Assembly (NCBI RefSeq): GCF_902859735.1
Contig: NZ_CADIJY010000019.1
Span: forward strand, 24,935-88,934
From: Achromobacter aegrifaciens
Lineage (GTDB): Bacteria > Pseudomonadota > Gammaproteobacteria > Burkholderiales > Burkholderiaceae_B
Direction of reading: 5' to 3'
Length of the DNA stretch: 64,000 nucleotides
Position numbers and translations under genes: made by a program. Below, piece after piece: positions 49,812 to 58,529 of the stretch. The number at the start of each line of letters is the position of its first letter. The stretch's first letter is position 1. Below the pieces are notes generated by a model. The model did not search any database and was not told where the DNA came from. It saw only the letters and a program-made list of their open reading frames with translations.

Positions 49812-50636
49812 TCAGGAAGTCGCGGGCGGCTTGGGCCGGGATGGCCGGCGCCGCTTGGCTGGTTCCGGCAGCGGCTTGCCCGCCAGCTCGGCCAGATAAC
49901 GCTCGTCGGCCAGGGTGAGCGCCCCTTTTTCGCGAGCAGCCTCGATCAATTCAGGACGCCGCGCCGCGGTCAACTCCAGCGAACGCTCACGCCGCCAGCG
50001 GGCGATGTTCGCGTGATGCCCGCTAAGCAAGGGTCCGGGCACGGGCTCGCCTTCGTAAACTTCGGGGCGCGTGTAGTGCGGACTGTCCAGCAGGCCGGAC
50101 AAGGCGTCGTTGAACGAGTCCTGCAGCGCGGACTCGCCATCGTTGAGCACGCCGGGCAACAGCCGCACGGCGGCGTCGATCACGGCGAGCGCGGCGATCT
50201 CTCCGCCAGACAGCACGAAATCGCCCAGCGAGATTTCCTGCGTGACGCAGCGCGCAATGAAACGCTGGTCCACGCCTTCGTAGCGGCCGCAAATGAGGAT
50301 GAGCCCCTCGCTTGCCGCCAGGGATTCGGCGCCCGCCTGATCGTAGCGCCGGCCGACCGGAGCCAGCAGCGCGACAGGGGCGCGACCCAGGCCTAGCGCG
50401 GCGCGCGCGTCCTGGGCGGCATTGACGGCGGCTTCCAGAGGCCCCGCCATCATCACCATGCCGGGGCCGCCGCCGTAGGGGCGATCGTCCACGGTACGGT
50501 GCACGTCGTGCGTGAAATCACGGGGATTCCAGGCATGCAGGGACCACCGGCCCTGGGCATGCGCCCGGCCGGTGACACCCAGGTCCCGCACTACCCCGAA
50601 CATTTCGGGAAAGAGCGTAACGACGTCTATACGCAT
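49812..50636 (-). CDS. trmD: tRNA (guanine-37-N1) methyltransferase
   Basis: 274 residues. [13 protein letters not shown] start, the knot-forming GRYEGVDQR and [14 protein letters not shown]-site segments, and [12 protein letters not shown]. Methylates G37 of tRNAs to prevent frameshifting. Its ATG overlaps the rimM stop (TGATG). The C-terminal tail is rich in Arg/Pro/Lys. rplS, usually next, is not here. Confidence 0.95.
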   Translation of the reverse strand: MRIDVVTLFPEMFGVVRDLGVTGRAHAQGRWSLHAWNPRDFTHDVHRTVDDRPYGGGPGMVMMAGPLEAAVNAAQDARAALGLGRAPVALLAPVGRRYDQAGAESLAASEGLILICGRYEGVDQRFIARCVTQEISLGDFVLSGGEIAALAVIDAAVRLLPGVLNDGESALQDSFNDALSGLLDSPHYTRPEVYEGEPVPGPLLSGHHANIARWRRERSLELTAARRPELIEAAREKGALTLADERYLAELAGKPLPEPAKRRRPSRPKPPATS

Positions 50637-51253
50637 CAAATATCCGCCGGCCAGTCGCTGTCTATGCGGCGAGCTGACAGATCGACGGCGTGTATGTGCG
50701 CGCGCACGAACGGAACAAGCATTTCGGCGGGCCGGCCCTTGGCGTTCAGGACGGGCTCGGGGCCTTCAGCCCCAGCCTTCTGGCGCAAGACCCTCAGCAC
50801 GGCATGAGCGCCGTTATCGAGAACCTCGTCGACCACGCCCAAGAGCGCAGGCTCACCGTCGGCGCTGGTGTACAGCGCGCAACCGATGAGATCGACCCAG
50901 TAGTATTCGTCTTCCTCTGGCGCAGGGAAGGATCCCCGCGGCGCCTGCACGGAACAACCGCGCAGGGCTTCGGCCTGATCGCGATCCGCAATGCCCGCCA
51001 ACTGGGCCACCACGGTGGCCCCTTGCGAACGGACTTGCACGACCTTGTATGCGACAGGCGCAGACGCGACAACGCCCCGCGCCAATTCAGGCACAGGGCG
51101 AGTCAACCACCATTGAGATGCTGAGAGCAGCACTTCGGCATTGGCCGAATGCGGCTGCACTTTGACCCAGCCTTTCACACCGTAGGCTGCACTGATGCGG
51201 CCCAGCTCGATCAAATCCGTCGGCGCCGCGTTGGAGGTTGCGGCATCAGGCAT
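50636..51253 (-). CDS. rimM: 16S rRNA processing protein RimM
   Basis: 205 residues. The N-terminal RimM domain ([20 protein letters not shown]) is followed by a PRC-barrel ([16 protein letters not shown]...). Assists 30S head maturation near S19. It lies 89 bp after rpsP and is coupled to trmD. Confidence 0.94.
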   Translation of the reverse strand: MPDAATSNAAPTDLIELGRISAAYGVKGWVKVQPHSANAEVLLSASQWWLTRPVPELARGVVASAPVAYKVVQVRSQGATVVAQLAGIADRDQAEALRGCSVQAPRGSFPAPEEDEYYWVDLIGCALYTSADGEPALLGVVDEVLDNGAHAVLRVLRQKAGAEGPEPVLNAKGRPAEMLVPFVRAHIHAVDLSARRIDSDWPADI

Positions 51254-51342
51254 GTATCGTGCTCTTGGTAACTATGAAGCAGCTATGAATGGCAGCTTTT
51301 AAAGCGCGGTAAAGCTCAGGGCTTGGTCTGCGACGCGGGCAA

Positions 51343-51603
51343 TTAAGCCGCGGCGGAAACCTTGGCCGAGTATTCTTTGACCAGACGCTCGACAGCGGGC
51401 GACAGTTGGGCGCCGTTGCTGGTCCAGTGCTGCACGCGATCCAGCGCAATGCGCAGGGCTTCCGTGCCTTCGCTGGCTACGGGGTTGTAGAAACCCACGC
51501 GCTCGATGAAACGGCCGTCGCGACGGTTACGCGAATCGGTGGCCACCAGGTTGTAAAACGGACGCTTCTTGGACCCACCGCGGGCCAGGCGAATCACCAC
51601 CAT
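51343..51603 (-). CDS. rpsP: 30S ribosomal protein S16
   Basis: 86 residues: [20 protein letters not shown] with the S16 C-terminal [17 protein letters not shown]. First gene of rpsP-rimM-trmD. A good promoter lies 36 bp upstream. Confidence 0.97.
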   Translation of the reverse strand: MVVIRLARGGSKKRPFYNLVATDSRNRRDGRFIERVGFYNPVASEGTEALRIALDRVQHWTSNGAQLSPAVERLVKEYSAKVSAAA

Positions 51604-52026
51604 AGGTAATCCCTTGAATTAGTTGTGAAAAACGGGAAATTCTAGCACTTAAACAGGCCGGCTGGCAAATGGCAGTGCTGAATTGTGCGTAGCGGCGCGA
51701 TTTGTATCCTAAAACACCACATCCGGGTATTCTACAAACACGGGCCGGGGCCCGCGCCGCAGTTCGAAGTGTAGCCGCCCTGCCCCTCTCTTGCTTGTCT
51801 TAGTGCGTCAGAACTCAGTGCGTGTGAAGAAATAACCCGATTGAGGAGATCGGTTTTATGTCGACCTACGCAAGACCCCGCGCTTTGATCTTCCCTGCCG
51901 CCTGTCCACGGCGCCGCCACCGCACCGGCTTCAAGCCATCCCCCTGAGGGCGGCCTTTCGGCCACCTGCTCCCCCATTTTTTCGGCGTTTTTTCCCCAAC
52001 TTCCTCTAACCGGAGGGTGCACCACC
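51604..52026. other. Intergenic region between rpsP and a secreted-protein gene
   Basis: 423 bp. Contains the rpsP promoter, then a stretch that includes a 29-codon frame at 51858-51947 preceded by GAGGAG, composed largely of Pro/Arg and not recognised. Short GC hairpins with T-runs near 51950-52000 (GGCC/GGCC and CCCCCATTTTTTCGG) might end a short transcript. Confidence 0.4.
51639..51668 (-). promoter_or_regulatory. Promoter of the rpsP operon
   Basis: On the minus strand TTGCCA (51668-51663), an 18-bp spacer and TAGAAT (51644-51639) with an extended-10 TGC directly before it. Both hexamers match the sigma-70 consensus at 5 of 6 positions. The predicted leader is about 30 nt. Confidence 0.65.
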
Positions 52027-52608
52027 ATGAAGAACCAGAAATCAGTCTTCACCCCTGTTGCGCGCCTGGCCCTGGCGGGCTTGCTGGCGGGTACGTTGGC
52101 CATGCCGCTTGCCGCCTCGGCCCGAGTCGTGGGCGCCGCCCTGACGACCGCCTCCGGCAAGGTCACCGCAGTGGATCCAGCCACCCGGACCATCACGCTG
52201 CAAGGCGAAAACGGCAATAGCGTGGACATCCAGGCTGGCCCCAATGTCCGCAACTTCCAGCAGATCAAGCCTGGCGACACGCTGACCCTCGACTACTACG
52301 AGTCGGTGGCTGTGGACGTCCGCCCGGCCGGGTCCGGCATTCCGGAAGTGAAGACCGAAACCGCGGCAACCCGCAACGCCAAGGGAGCCATGCCCGGCGG
52401 CGCAGCCGGGCGCCAGACCACCATCACCGCCGAAATCTGGCACATCAACAAGAGCGCCAACCTGGTGACATTGAAGGGACCGCAAGGGGGCATGCGCACC
52501 ATCCAGGTCCAGGATCCCGCCTTGCAGGCGCGCCTGCAGCAATTGAAGGAAGGCGATCTGGTGGACTTCACGATCACCCGGGCTGTCGCCGCCGCCATCC
52601 GCAAGTAA
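52027..52608 (+). CDS. Secreted two-repeat beta-rich protein of unknown function
   Basis: 193 residues. A signal peptide ends near PLAASA (about 32). Two related halves follow: GKVTAVDPATRTITLQGENG...KPGDTLTLDY (about 44-88) and AEIWHINKSANLVTLKGPQG...LKEGDLVDFTITRAVA (about 133-188), each a short beta-barrel-like unit. The linker is Gly/Ala/Thr-rich. I do not recognise a family with a known role; periplasmic location is inferred. Followed by a terminator. Confidence 0.78.
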   Translation: MKNQKSVFTPVARLALAGLLAGTLAMPLAASARVVGAALTTASGKVTAVDPATRTITLQGENGNSVDIQAGPNVRNFQQIKPGDTLTLDYYESVAVDVRPAGSGIPEVKTETAATRNAKGAMPGGAAGRQTTITAEIWHINKSANLVTLKGPQGGMRTIQVQDPALQARLQQLKEGDLVDFTITRAVAAAIRK

Positions 52609-52626
52609 TCGGCACTCTCCCCATGA

Positions 52627-52656
52627 GAAAAGGCCCGCCTTGCGGCGGGCCTTTCG
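52627..52656. terminator. Bidirectional terminator between the secreted-protein gene and tusA-like gene
   Basis: Stem AAAGGCCCGCC/GGCGGGCCTTT (52629-52639 with 52644-52654), loop TTGC. Runs of A and T on either side allow it to serve both convergent genes. Confidence 0.8.
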
Positions 52657-52680
52657 CATGGGGAGTACTGCTGGCTACGG

Positions 52681-52950
52681 TCAGCGCCGCCGCAGGAAAT
52701 GCACTCCGCGGCCGTCGACCTCCTGTTGTGCGACCAGCGCATTGCCCGTCTGGCGAGCAAAGGCCTGGAAGTCGCGGATTGCGTTGCGATCCGTGGTGAT
52801 GACGCGCAGCACTTCGCCGCTGGCCATCTGCGCCAAGGCCTTCTTGGCGCGCAGGATGGGCAGCGGGCAGGTCAAGCCGCTGGCATCGACTTCCTGCTCG
52901 AAGGACGGCGCCTGCGCGCCGCCATCAAGACTGGTATCCGCGCCGCTCAT
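52681..52950 (-). CDS. TusA/SirA-family sulfur-carrier protein
   Basis: 89 residues. The sulfurtransferase motif is GLTCPLPILRAKKAL with active Cys28, followed by ITTDRNAIRDFQAFARQTGN. TusA proteins relay persulfide sulfur for tRNA thiolation or other uses. Its ATG overlaps the alaS stop (TGATG), so it is read with alaS, a neighbour pairing common in Bordetella relatives. The N-terminal 20 residues are variable. Confidence 0.88.
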   Translation of the reverse strand: MSGADTSLDGGAQAPSFEQEVDASGLTCPLPILRAKKALAQMASGEVLRVITTDRNAIRDFQAFARQTGNALVAQQEVDGRGVHFLRRR

Positions 52951-55574
52951 CACAGACGCTCGTCCACCCATTTCTGCACGCTGGCGATCGCCGCGGGCAG
53001 GGCCGCCAGGTCGGTGCCGCCGCCCATGGCCATGTCCGGACGGCCGCCACCCTTGCCGCCCACCTGGGCCGCCACGAAACCAACCAGGTCGCCCGCCTTG
53101 ACACGGCCGGTCAGGTCGGCGGTGACGCCGCCCACCACGCTGATCTTGCCGTCGGCCGAACCCGTGGCCAGCAGCACGACCGCGGGCTTCAGGCGGTCCT
53201 TGAGGTTGTCGACCATGCCGCGCAAGGCCTTGGGGTCCACATCGCCGATGCTGGCAGCCAGGACCTTGATGCCCTTGACCTCAACCGCGGCGCTGGTCGC
53301 CAGGTCGTTGCCGGCGCTGGCGGCAAGCTTGTTGCGCGACTGTTCCAGATCCTTTTCAAGGCTCTTGACCTGTTCCTGCACCTGCGCGATGCGCGCCGGC
53401 AGATCCGCCGGCGTGCTACGCAGCATGCCGGCAACCTGGGTCAGCAAGGCATTCTGGTTCTGCACCCAGGCCAGCGCGTTGTCGCCGGTGATGGCTTCGA
53501 CGCGGCGCACGCCCGCGGCCACGCCGCCTTCGGACACGATCTTGAACAGGCCGATGTCGCCCGTGCGGCTGACGTGCGTGCCGCCGCAGAGTTCGCGCGA
53601 GAAGCCGATATCGAGCACGCGGACGGTGTCGCCGTATTTTTCGCCGAACAGCGCCATGGCGCCACCCTTGACCGCGTCGTCATAGCCCATGACCTGCGCC
53701 ACGGTAGGCTGGTTGGCCAGAATCTCGGCGTTGACGATGGCTTCGACGCGCGCGATCTGCTCGGCCGTCAGCGGGGCGTCTTGGGCGAAGTCGAAGCGGG
53801 TCTTGTCCGGATCCACCAGCGAACCGCGCTGCTGCACGTGCGCGCCCAGTACCTGGCGCAGCGCCTTGTGCATCAGATGGGTGGCCGAGTGGTTGCGCAC
53901 GGTGCGGGCGCGGCGGACGGCGTCCACGCGGGCAAGCAGCGTATCGCCCACGGACAGCGTGCCGGACTCCAGTTCGCCGTGATGGCCGAAAACGCCGGCC
54001 TGGATCTTCAGGGTGTCGGCCACGGCGAAACGCACGCCGTCGGCTTCCAGCAGGCCGGTGTCCCCAACCTGGCCACCCGACTCCGCGTAGAACGGCGTGG
54101 CGTCCAGCACGACGACCGCGCTCTGGCCCGCCTTGACCTGCTGCACCTGCGTGCCGTCGACGTACAGGGCCGTGACTTTGACGCCATCCAGCTCGAGCTT
54201 TTCGTAGCCTTCGAAGCGCGTGTCCGCGCCTTCGTAGCTCAGTCCTTCGGCCATCTTGAACTTGCCGGCGGCGCGCGCCTGGTCGCGCTGGCGCTCCATG
54301 GCGACCTCGAAGCCGGCCATGTCCACATCCACTTCGCGTTCACGGCAGATGTCGGCCGTCAGGTCCACCGGGAACCCGTAGGTGTCATACAGCGTGAACA
54401 GGGTCGTGCCGTCCAGCTGACCGCCCTTGGGCACGTTGGCCAGGGCCGAGTCGAGGATGCGCATGCCGTGTTCCAGCGTTTCGCCGAAGCGCTCTTCTTC
54501 CTGCTTGAGCACCTGGGCGACGCGGTCGGCCGTGGCCGCCAGTTCCGGATAGGCCTCGCCCATTTCGGCGACCAGGTCCGGCACCAGGCGATGGAAGAAC
54601 GGCTTGGTCTGGCCCAGCTTGTAGCCGTGGCGCAGCGCGCGGCGGACGATGCGGCGCAGCACATAGCCGCGGCCTTCGTTGCTGGGAATCACGCCGTCGA
54701 CGATCAGGAACGAGCAGGCGCGGATGTGGTCGGCGATGACCTTGAGCGAATTGTCTTCCAGGTTCTTGATGCCGGTTTCGCGCGCAGCGGCGGCGATCAA
54801 GTGCTGGAACAGATCGATTTCGTAGTTGGAATGCACGCCTTGCAGCACGGCGGCGATGCGTTCCAGGCCCATGCCGGTATCGACACAGGGACGCGGCAGG
54901 CGCGGCATATTGCCGGCGGCATCGCGTTCGAACTGCATGAAAACCAGGTTCCAGATCTCGATGTAGCGGTCGCCGTCTTCCTCGGGCGATCCCGGGGGGC
55001 CGCCCCAGATTTCAGGACCGTGGTCATAGAAGATTTCCGAGCACGGGCCGCAAGGACCGGTGTCCGCCATCTGCCAGAAGTTGTCCGAGGCGTAGCGCGC
55101 GCCCTTGTTGTCGCCGATGCGGATGATGCGCTCGGTCGGCACGCCGACTTCCTTGGCCCAGATGTCGTAGGCTTCGTCGTCTTCCTGGTAGACGGTGACC
55201 CAGAGCTTCTCGGCGGGCAGCTTGTAGACCTGGGTCAACAGCTCCCAGGCGTACTGGATGGCGTCGCGCTTGAAGTAGTCGCCGAAGCTGAAATTGCCCA
55301 GCATTTCGAAGAACGTATGGTGGCGGGCGGTGTAGCCCACGTTCTCCAGGTCATTGTGCTTGCCGCCGGCGCGCACGCTGCGCTGCGACGACGTGGCGCG
55401 CGTATAGGACCGCGATTCCTTGCCCGTGAAGACGTCCTTGAACTGGACCATGCCCGAATTGGTGAAGAGCAAGGTCGGGTCGTTGCCGGGGACGAGCGAC
55501 GACGAGGGAACAATGGTGTGTCCCTTGGACTTGAAGAATTGCAGAAACTGCTGGCGAATCTCGGAGGATTTCAT
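52950..55574 (-). CDS. alaS: Alanyl-tRNA synthetase
   Basis: 874-residue class II synthetase. [20 protein letters not shown] start, [15 protein letters not shown] and GMGLERI catalytic blocks, the editing domain with [12 protein letters not shown] and CGGTH (near residue 665), and a C-terminal DHHA1 domain ([12 protein letters not shown]). Starts 81 bp after pilV; probably has its own promoter. Confidence 0.97.
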   Translation of the reverse strand: MKSSEIRQQFLQFFKSKGHTIVPSSSLVPGNDPTLLFTNSGMVQFKDVFTGKESRSYTRATSSQRSVRAGGKHNDLENVGYTARHHTFFEMLGNFSFGDYFKRDAIQYAWELLTQVYKLPAEKLWVTVYQEDDEAYDIWAKEVGVPTERIIRIGDNKGARYASDNFWQMADTGPCGPCSEIFYDHGPEIWGGPPGSPEEDGDRYIEIWNLVFMQFERDAAGNMPRLPRPCVDTGMGLERIAAVLQGVHSNYEIDLFQHLIAAAARETGIKNLEDNSLKVIADHIRACSFLIVDGVIPSNEGRGYVLRRIVRRALRHGYKLGQTKPFFHRLVPDLVAEMGEAYPELAATADRVAQVLKQEEERFGETLEHGMRILDSALANVPKGGQLDGTTLFTLYDTYGFPVDLTADICREREVDVDMAGFEVAMERQRDQARAAGKFKMAEGLSYEGADTRFEGYEKLELDGVKVTALYVDGTQVQQVKAGQSAVVVLDATPFYAESGGQVGDTGLLEADGVRFAVADTLKIQAGVFGHHGELESGTLSVGDTLLARVDAVRRARTVRNHSATHLMHKALRQVLGAHVQQRGSLVDPDKTRFDFAQDAPLTAEQIARVEAIVNAEILANQPTVAQVMGYDDAVKGGAMALFGEKYGDTVRVLDIGFSRELCGGTHVSRTGDIGLFKIVSEGGVAAGVRRVEAITGDNALAWVQNQNALLTQVAGMLRSTPADLPARIAQVQEQVKSLEKDLEQSRNKLAASAGNDLATSAAVEVKGIKVLAASIGDVDPKALRGMVDNLKDRLKPAVVLLATGSADGKISVVGGVTADLTGRVKAGDLVGFVAAQVGGKGGGRPDMAMGGGTDLAALPAAIASVQKWVDERL

Positions 55575-55606
55575 CGTGGGCGAAGCAGAATTTAGGCGAA
55601 TTTTTG

Positions 55607-55640
55607 ATTATAGAGGGTTGGCGGGCATCCCAGGAAAAGA
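55607..55640 (-). promoter_or_regulatory. Candidate promoter of alaS
   Basis: A perfect -10 TATAAT on the minus strand (55612-55607), 33 bp before the alaS ATG, in the gap after pilV. The -35 is weak at all usual spacings. The location supports independent transcription of alaS from the pilus operon. Confidence 0.45.
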
Positions 55641-55655
55641 GGCCGCACGGCAGCC

Positions 55656-56714
55656 TCAGCGCACGCAGACGTAACCTGTGGTCCGGCCCATCGCCTCGTT
55701 CCAATCGTCCCGCCCGGAAACTGCCACGGGCGTATAGCCGCCAGGGCAGGAGCAAGCGCCGGTGCGGGGATTCACTGTGGAACGGTTGCAACCAAACGGG
55801 AAATTGAGGCTGAACGCCCCGCCGAAGCCGCCGCTTGCCGGTGCCCAGACCTGGGACTGGCAGGTCAGCAGTTCCCCCTGTGCCGAGGTGGCTATGGTGC
55901 CGGACGAGACGCCACATGACTGCCCCACGCTGGCGCGCGCGCCGACCGTCAGATAGGAGCCGACCTGCGCCGAGGATGCAACGCTCAGTTCACCCTGCAG
56001 CTGCGGATCGCGCGTATCCCGTATCCGGACATAGCGCTCCAGATCCGGCCCGCCGGTCCCGGCTCCCGCCCACAGGGCGAGCGTGCCCGGCGCATAGGCC
56101 GGCCCGCCGGACGCCAGGGGATTGGCGAAACTGAATGCCGCGCCGCGCACCAGACCCGGCGTCGCCGGCCACACCGCCCCGGCGTAGCCGCCAGCGGCAT
56201 CGATCACGGCGGCGATGGCGGTCAGATCCGGCGTTTGCGTCCCCGTTTTGATCAGAGGCGTGGCGCTGTAGACCAGTCCGTCCATCCGGCAACGTTCGCC
56301 AGGGCACGCCTGCGAGCGCGCGATCCGGATCTGAGCCGAGAAGCCCAGGGCGGAACGGTCGGGAAAATCGGCGGGCAACAGCCCCAGTCCGCGCAATTCA
56401 CCCACGGTGGGCGCCAGTGGATCCGCGAACAGCGGACTCCCCTGTTCGCTGCGGGGCACGTCTCCTTGGGCGAGGATGGTGGAGTGCCGCGCCAGCACCG
56501 CCGTTACCGCCAGGCGGATCTGCGTCAGCCATACGCCGGCGGCACGGGCAGCGGCATCTTCGATCCGCTGCACCACCTGGCCTGAGGCCCAGATGGCCGC
56601 CATGGCGCTCAAGGCCAGCGCCACCACCAAGCCCGGCAACGAAAAGCCGCGTTGTCGCAGCCGCACGGCAACACGCTGCGATCGAGCAGCCGGGATACGC
56701 GCGAGCCGGCTCAT
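55656..56714 (-). CDS. pilV: Type IVb minor pilin / tip adhesin PilV-like protein
   Basis: 352 residues. A prepilin-like signal RLRQRGFSLPGLVVALALSA has Gly23 before the cleavage point but Gly rather than Glu at +5. The long C-terminal part includes LQGELSVASSAQVGSYLTVG and a Cys-containing end (GCNRSTVNPRTGACSCPGGY). This follows the PilV architecture of the R64 thin pilus, whose C-terminus recognises the recipient. No invertible shufflon segments are seen downstream. Start overlaps the pilS stop (ATGA). Last gene of the operon. Confidence 0.82.
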   Translation of the reverse strand: MSRLARIPAARSQRVAVRLRQRGFSLPGLVVALALSAMAAIWASGQVVQRIEDAAARAAGVWLTQIRLAVTAVLARHSTILAQGDVPRSEQGSPLFADPLAPTVGELRGLGLLPADFPDRSALGFSAQIRIARSQACPGERCRMDGLVYSATPLIKTGTQTPDLTAIAAVIDAAGGYAGAVWPATPGLVRGAAFSFANPLASGGPAYAPGTLALWAGAGTGGPDLERYVRIRDTRDPQLQGELSVASSAQVGSYLTVGARASVGQSCGVSSGTIATSAQGELLTCQSQVWAPASGGFGGAFSLNFPFGCNRSTVNPRTGACSCPGGYTPVAVSGRDDWNEAMGRTTGYVCVR

Positions 56715-57331
56715 TTTGCGAGGAACACAAAGGTGTTGACGTCGCCCGGGCTGCATTGGGCCTGAGCCAAGGCCGCGCGGTAGGGCACGCTGGGCGTCGC
56801 GAACGCATCCTTCACGACCCGGAGGCCGCCTCCCCCGCCGCCTATCGAGATGGTCTCGGACATCCGTTGCAGCACCGAGGCGAGCGACGGGCATGCTGCC
56901 TGGCTGACGTTGGTCAGCTTGATGGAGAATGCGGAACCCTGCCCCGCGCTGCCGAACGAGGCGGCGGCGACCTCGACCACCCCATTGCCTCCGACGCCGC
57001 TGCCGCCCAAGCCATGGGCAATGCGCGCCGCGCCCCCTGTCCCGTCGACGGCCAGGACGCTGGATTCCCGCAGCGCATTGGCCATGGCGCCCGTGTCCAG
57101 ACCGGCATAGGGCGTGACCCCGCCGCCTTGCGCATTGGTCTTCATGCTGGCGATGAAACGCTGCAGTTCCTCGCCCACTTTGGGAACCTTGTTCTCCACG
57201 ACATAGGCGCCAATGGCCGGAATGCCAACGATCGCGATCAACAGGACGATGGCGGTGACGATGGACACCTCCATCAATGAAAAGCCCCGCTGCCGCTTGG
57301 CGCGTAATGGGATTGCGTGGACTTGGTGCAT
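56711..57331 (-). CDS. pilS: Type IVb major prepilin PilS
   Basis: 206 residues. Leader MHQVHAIPLRAKRQRG ends in Gly16, mature N-terminus FSLMEVSIVTAIVLLIAIV with Glu at +5, then a pilin-like globular domain with GGGVTPYAGLDTGAMANAL and a Cys pair in the C-terminal half. It matches the PilS/toxin-coregulated pilin type. GAGGAGAGC precedes the ATG at 57331. 61 bp after pilR. Confidence 0.87.
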   Translation of the reverse strand: MHQVHAIPLRAKRQRGFSLMEVSIVTAIVLLIAIVGIPAIGAYVVENKVPKVGEELQRFIASMKTNAQGGGVTPYAGLDTGAMANALRESSVLAVDGTGGAARIAHGLGGSGVGGNGVVEVAAASFGSAGQGSAFSIKLTNVSQAACPSLASVLQRMSETISIGGGGGGLRVVKDAFATPSVPYRAALAQAQCSPGDVNTFVFLAK

Positions 57332-57392
57332 GCTTGCTCTCCTCGTGAAAAAAGCACGCAGGCGAATAAGCGCCGCATGCCTGATGCAGCCC

Positions 57393-58529
57393 CTATTGGC
57401 TTGCATAGAAATTGGTCAACGCCTGGCGCAGTTCGTCGATCACGGCGTAATGCCAGAGCGTGATGCCCAGCACGCCGGCCACGGACGTGAGCAGCAATGC
57501 CCAGCGCAACACCGACGCTTGACGACGCACCCGCGCCAGCAGGCGCGACTCGACGCGCAGCCGCACCTGCGCAAGCCCGGCCTCCATGCCCAGGGCGTCC
57601 ATCATGTCGGCCATGTACCACCAGGTATCCGCGTCCAGCAGCCCTGTGCCGAAAATCTCCGGCCCCGTCTGGCCGCCGTCTATCCGTCCCAGCATGTCCA
57701 GCAGATGCGCATGCATCCAGGGAACCGTATCCCGGGCCTGCACGGCCAGGGCTCGCCTGAGGCGGGTGTCGGCCGCGCCGTGCTGCCTGACCAGCACGGC
57801 CAGCAACGCAAGAAAGCGGATGGCGTGGAAATCGCGGTAGAGCCTCCAGAGCAGCCAGCGGTCCAGCCGCGACCGCGCAGCGCCCGTGTAGCGCGGCAGC
57901 GACCACAGGCACAGCAAGGCCAGGCCCAACAACAGCACCAGCCACAGGGCCAGCCATTGCCTCAGGCCTTGGGACAGCGCGAACAGCGCGCGGGTCATGC
58001 GGCCGTACTCCTCCGCCGGCACGGCCTGGAACACCTGCTGCAAGCGCGGCACGCTGAAAAAAGGAATGGCGCACAGCAAGGCGAATGCGACGGCTGCCGC
58101 CGCAAGGCCCGCCGCCGCGGCCGAGACCAGCGCCAGCCACGCATCCGACGCCAGCCGTACAGCCCTTGCCACGTCCCGCAACGCGGCGGACAGATCGCCG
58201 CCTTCTTCCTGCACGCAGCTGAGCAGCACGCATTCACTGGACGGCAGCGTGTCCGTCCAGGCCACGCCCAGATCGCCGCCGGCCTCCAGATACATGCCCG
58301 CCCAATGCCTCGACAGCCGGCCGCGCACGGTATCCTCGCCATGACGGCGCGCATCGTCCTCGAAGACGTCGCGCAAATTCTTACGGCCCTGCGTTCCTTC
58401 GACCAGGTCGGCCAGATACTCGTAGTAGTCCGCTCGCCCCGCACGAAAGCGCAGCGCGTCCAGGCGCAGCGACAGCGTGCGACCCGAAGGCAGGCCGAGG
58501 AAGGGTCGCGCCAACAGCGGCTCAGCCAT
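57393..58529 (-). CDS. pilR: Type IVb pilus inner-membrane platform protein PilR (GspF type)
   Basis: 378 residues. Two GspF halves: the first (about 20-130, with YYEYLADLVEGTQGRKNLRDV) is followed by membrane helices near 133-165 and 190-222; the second half ends in a helix near 340-365. It anchors the PilQ ATPase at the inner membrane. It overlaps the pilQ stop by 8 bp. Confidence 0.87.
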   Translation of the reverse strand: MAEPLLARPFLGLPSGRTLSLRLDALRFRAGRADYYEYLADLVEGTQGRKNLRDVFEDDARRHGEDTVRGRLSRHWAGMYLEAGGDLGVAWTDTLPSSECVLLSCVQEEGGDLSAALRDVARAVRLASDAWLALVSAAAAGLAAAAVAFALLCAIPFFSVPRLQQVFQAVPAEEYGRMTRALFALSQGLRQWLALWLVLLLGLALLCLWSLPRYTGAARSRLDRWLLWRLYRDFHAIRFLALLAVLVRQHGAADTRLRRALAVQARDTVPWMHAHLLDMLGRIDGGQTGPEIFGTGLLDADTWWYMADMMDALGMEAGLAQVRLRVESRLLARVRRQASVLRWALLLTSVAGVLGITLWHYAVIDELRQALTNFYASQ

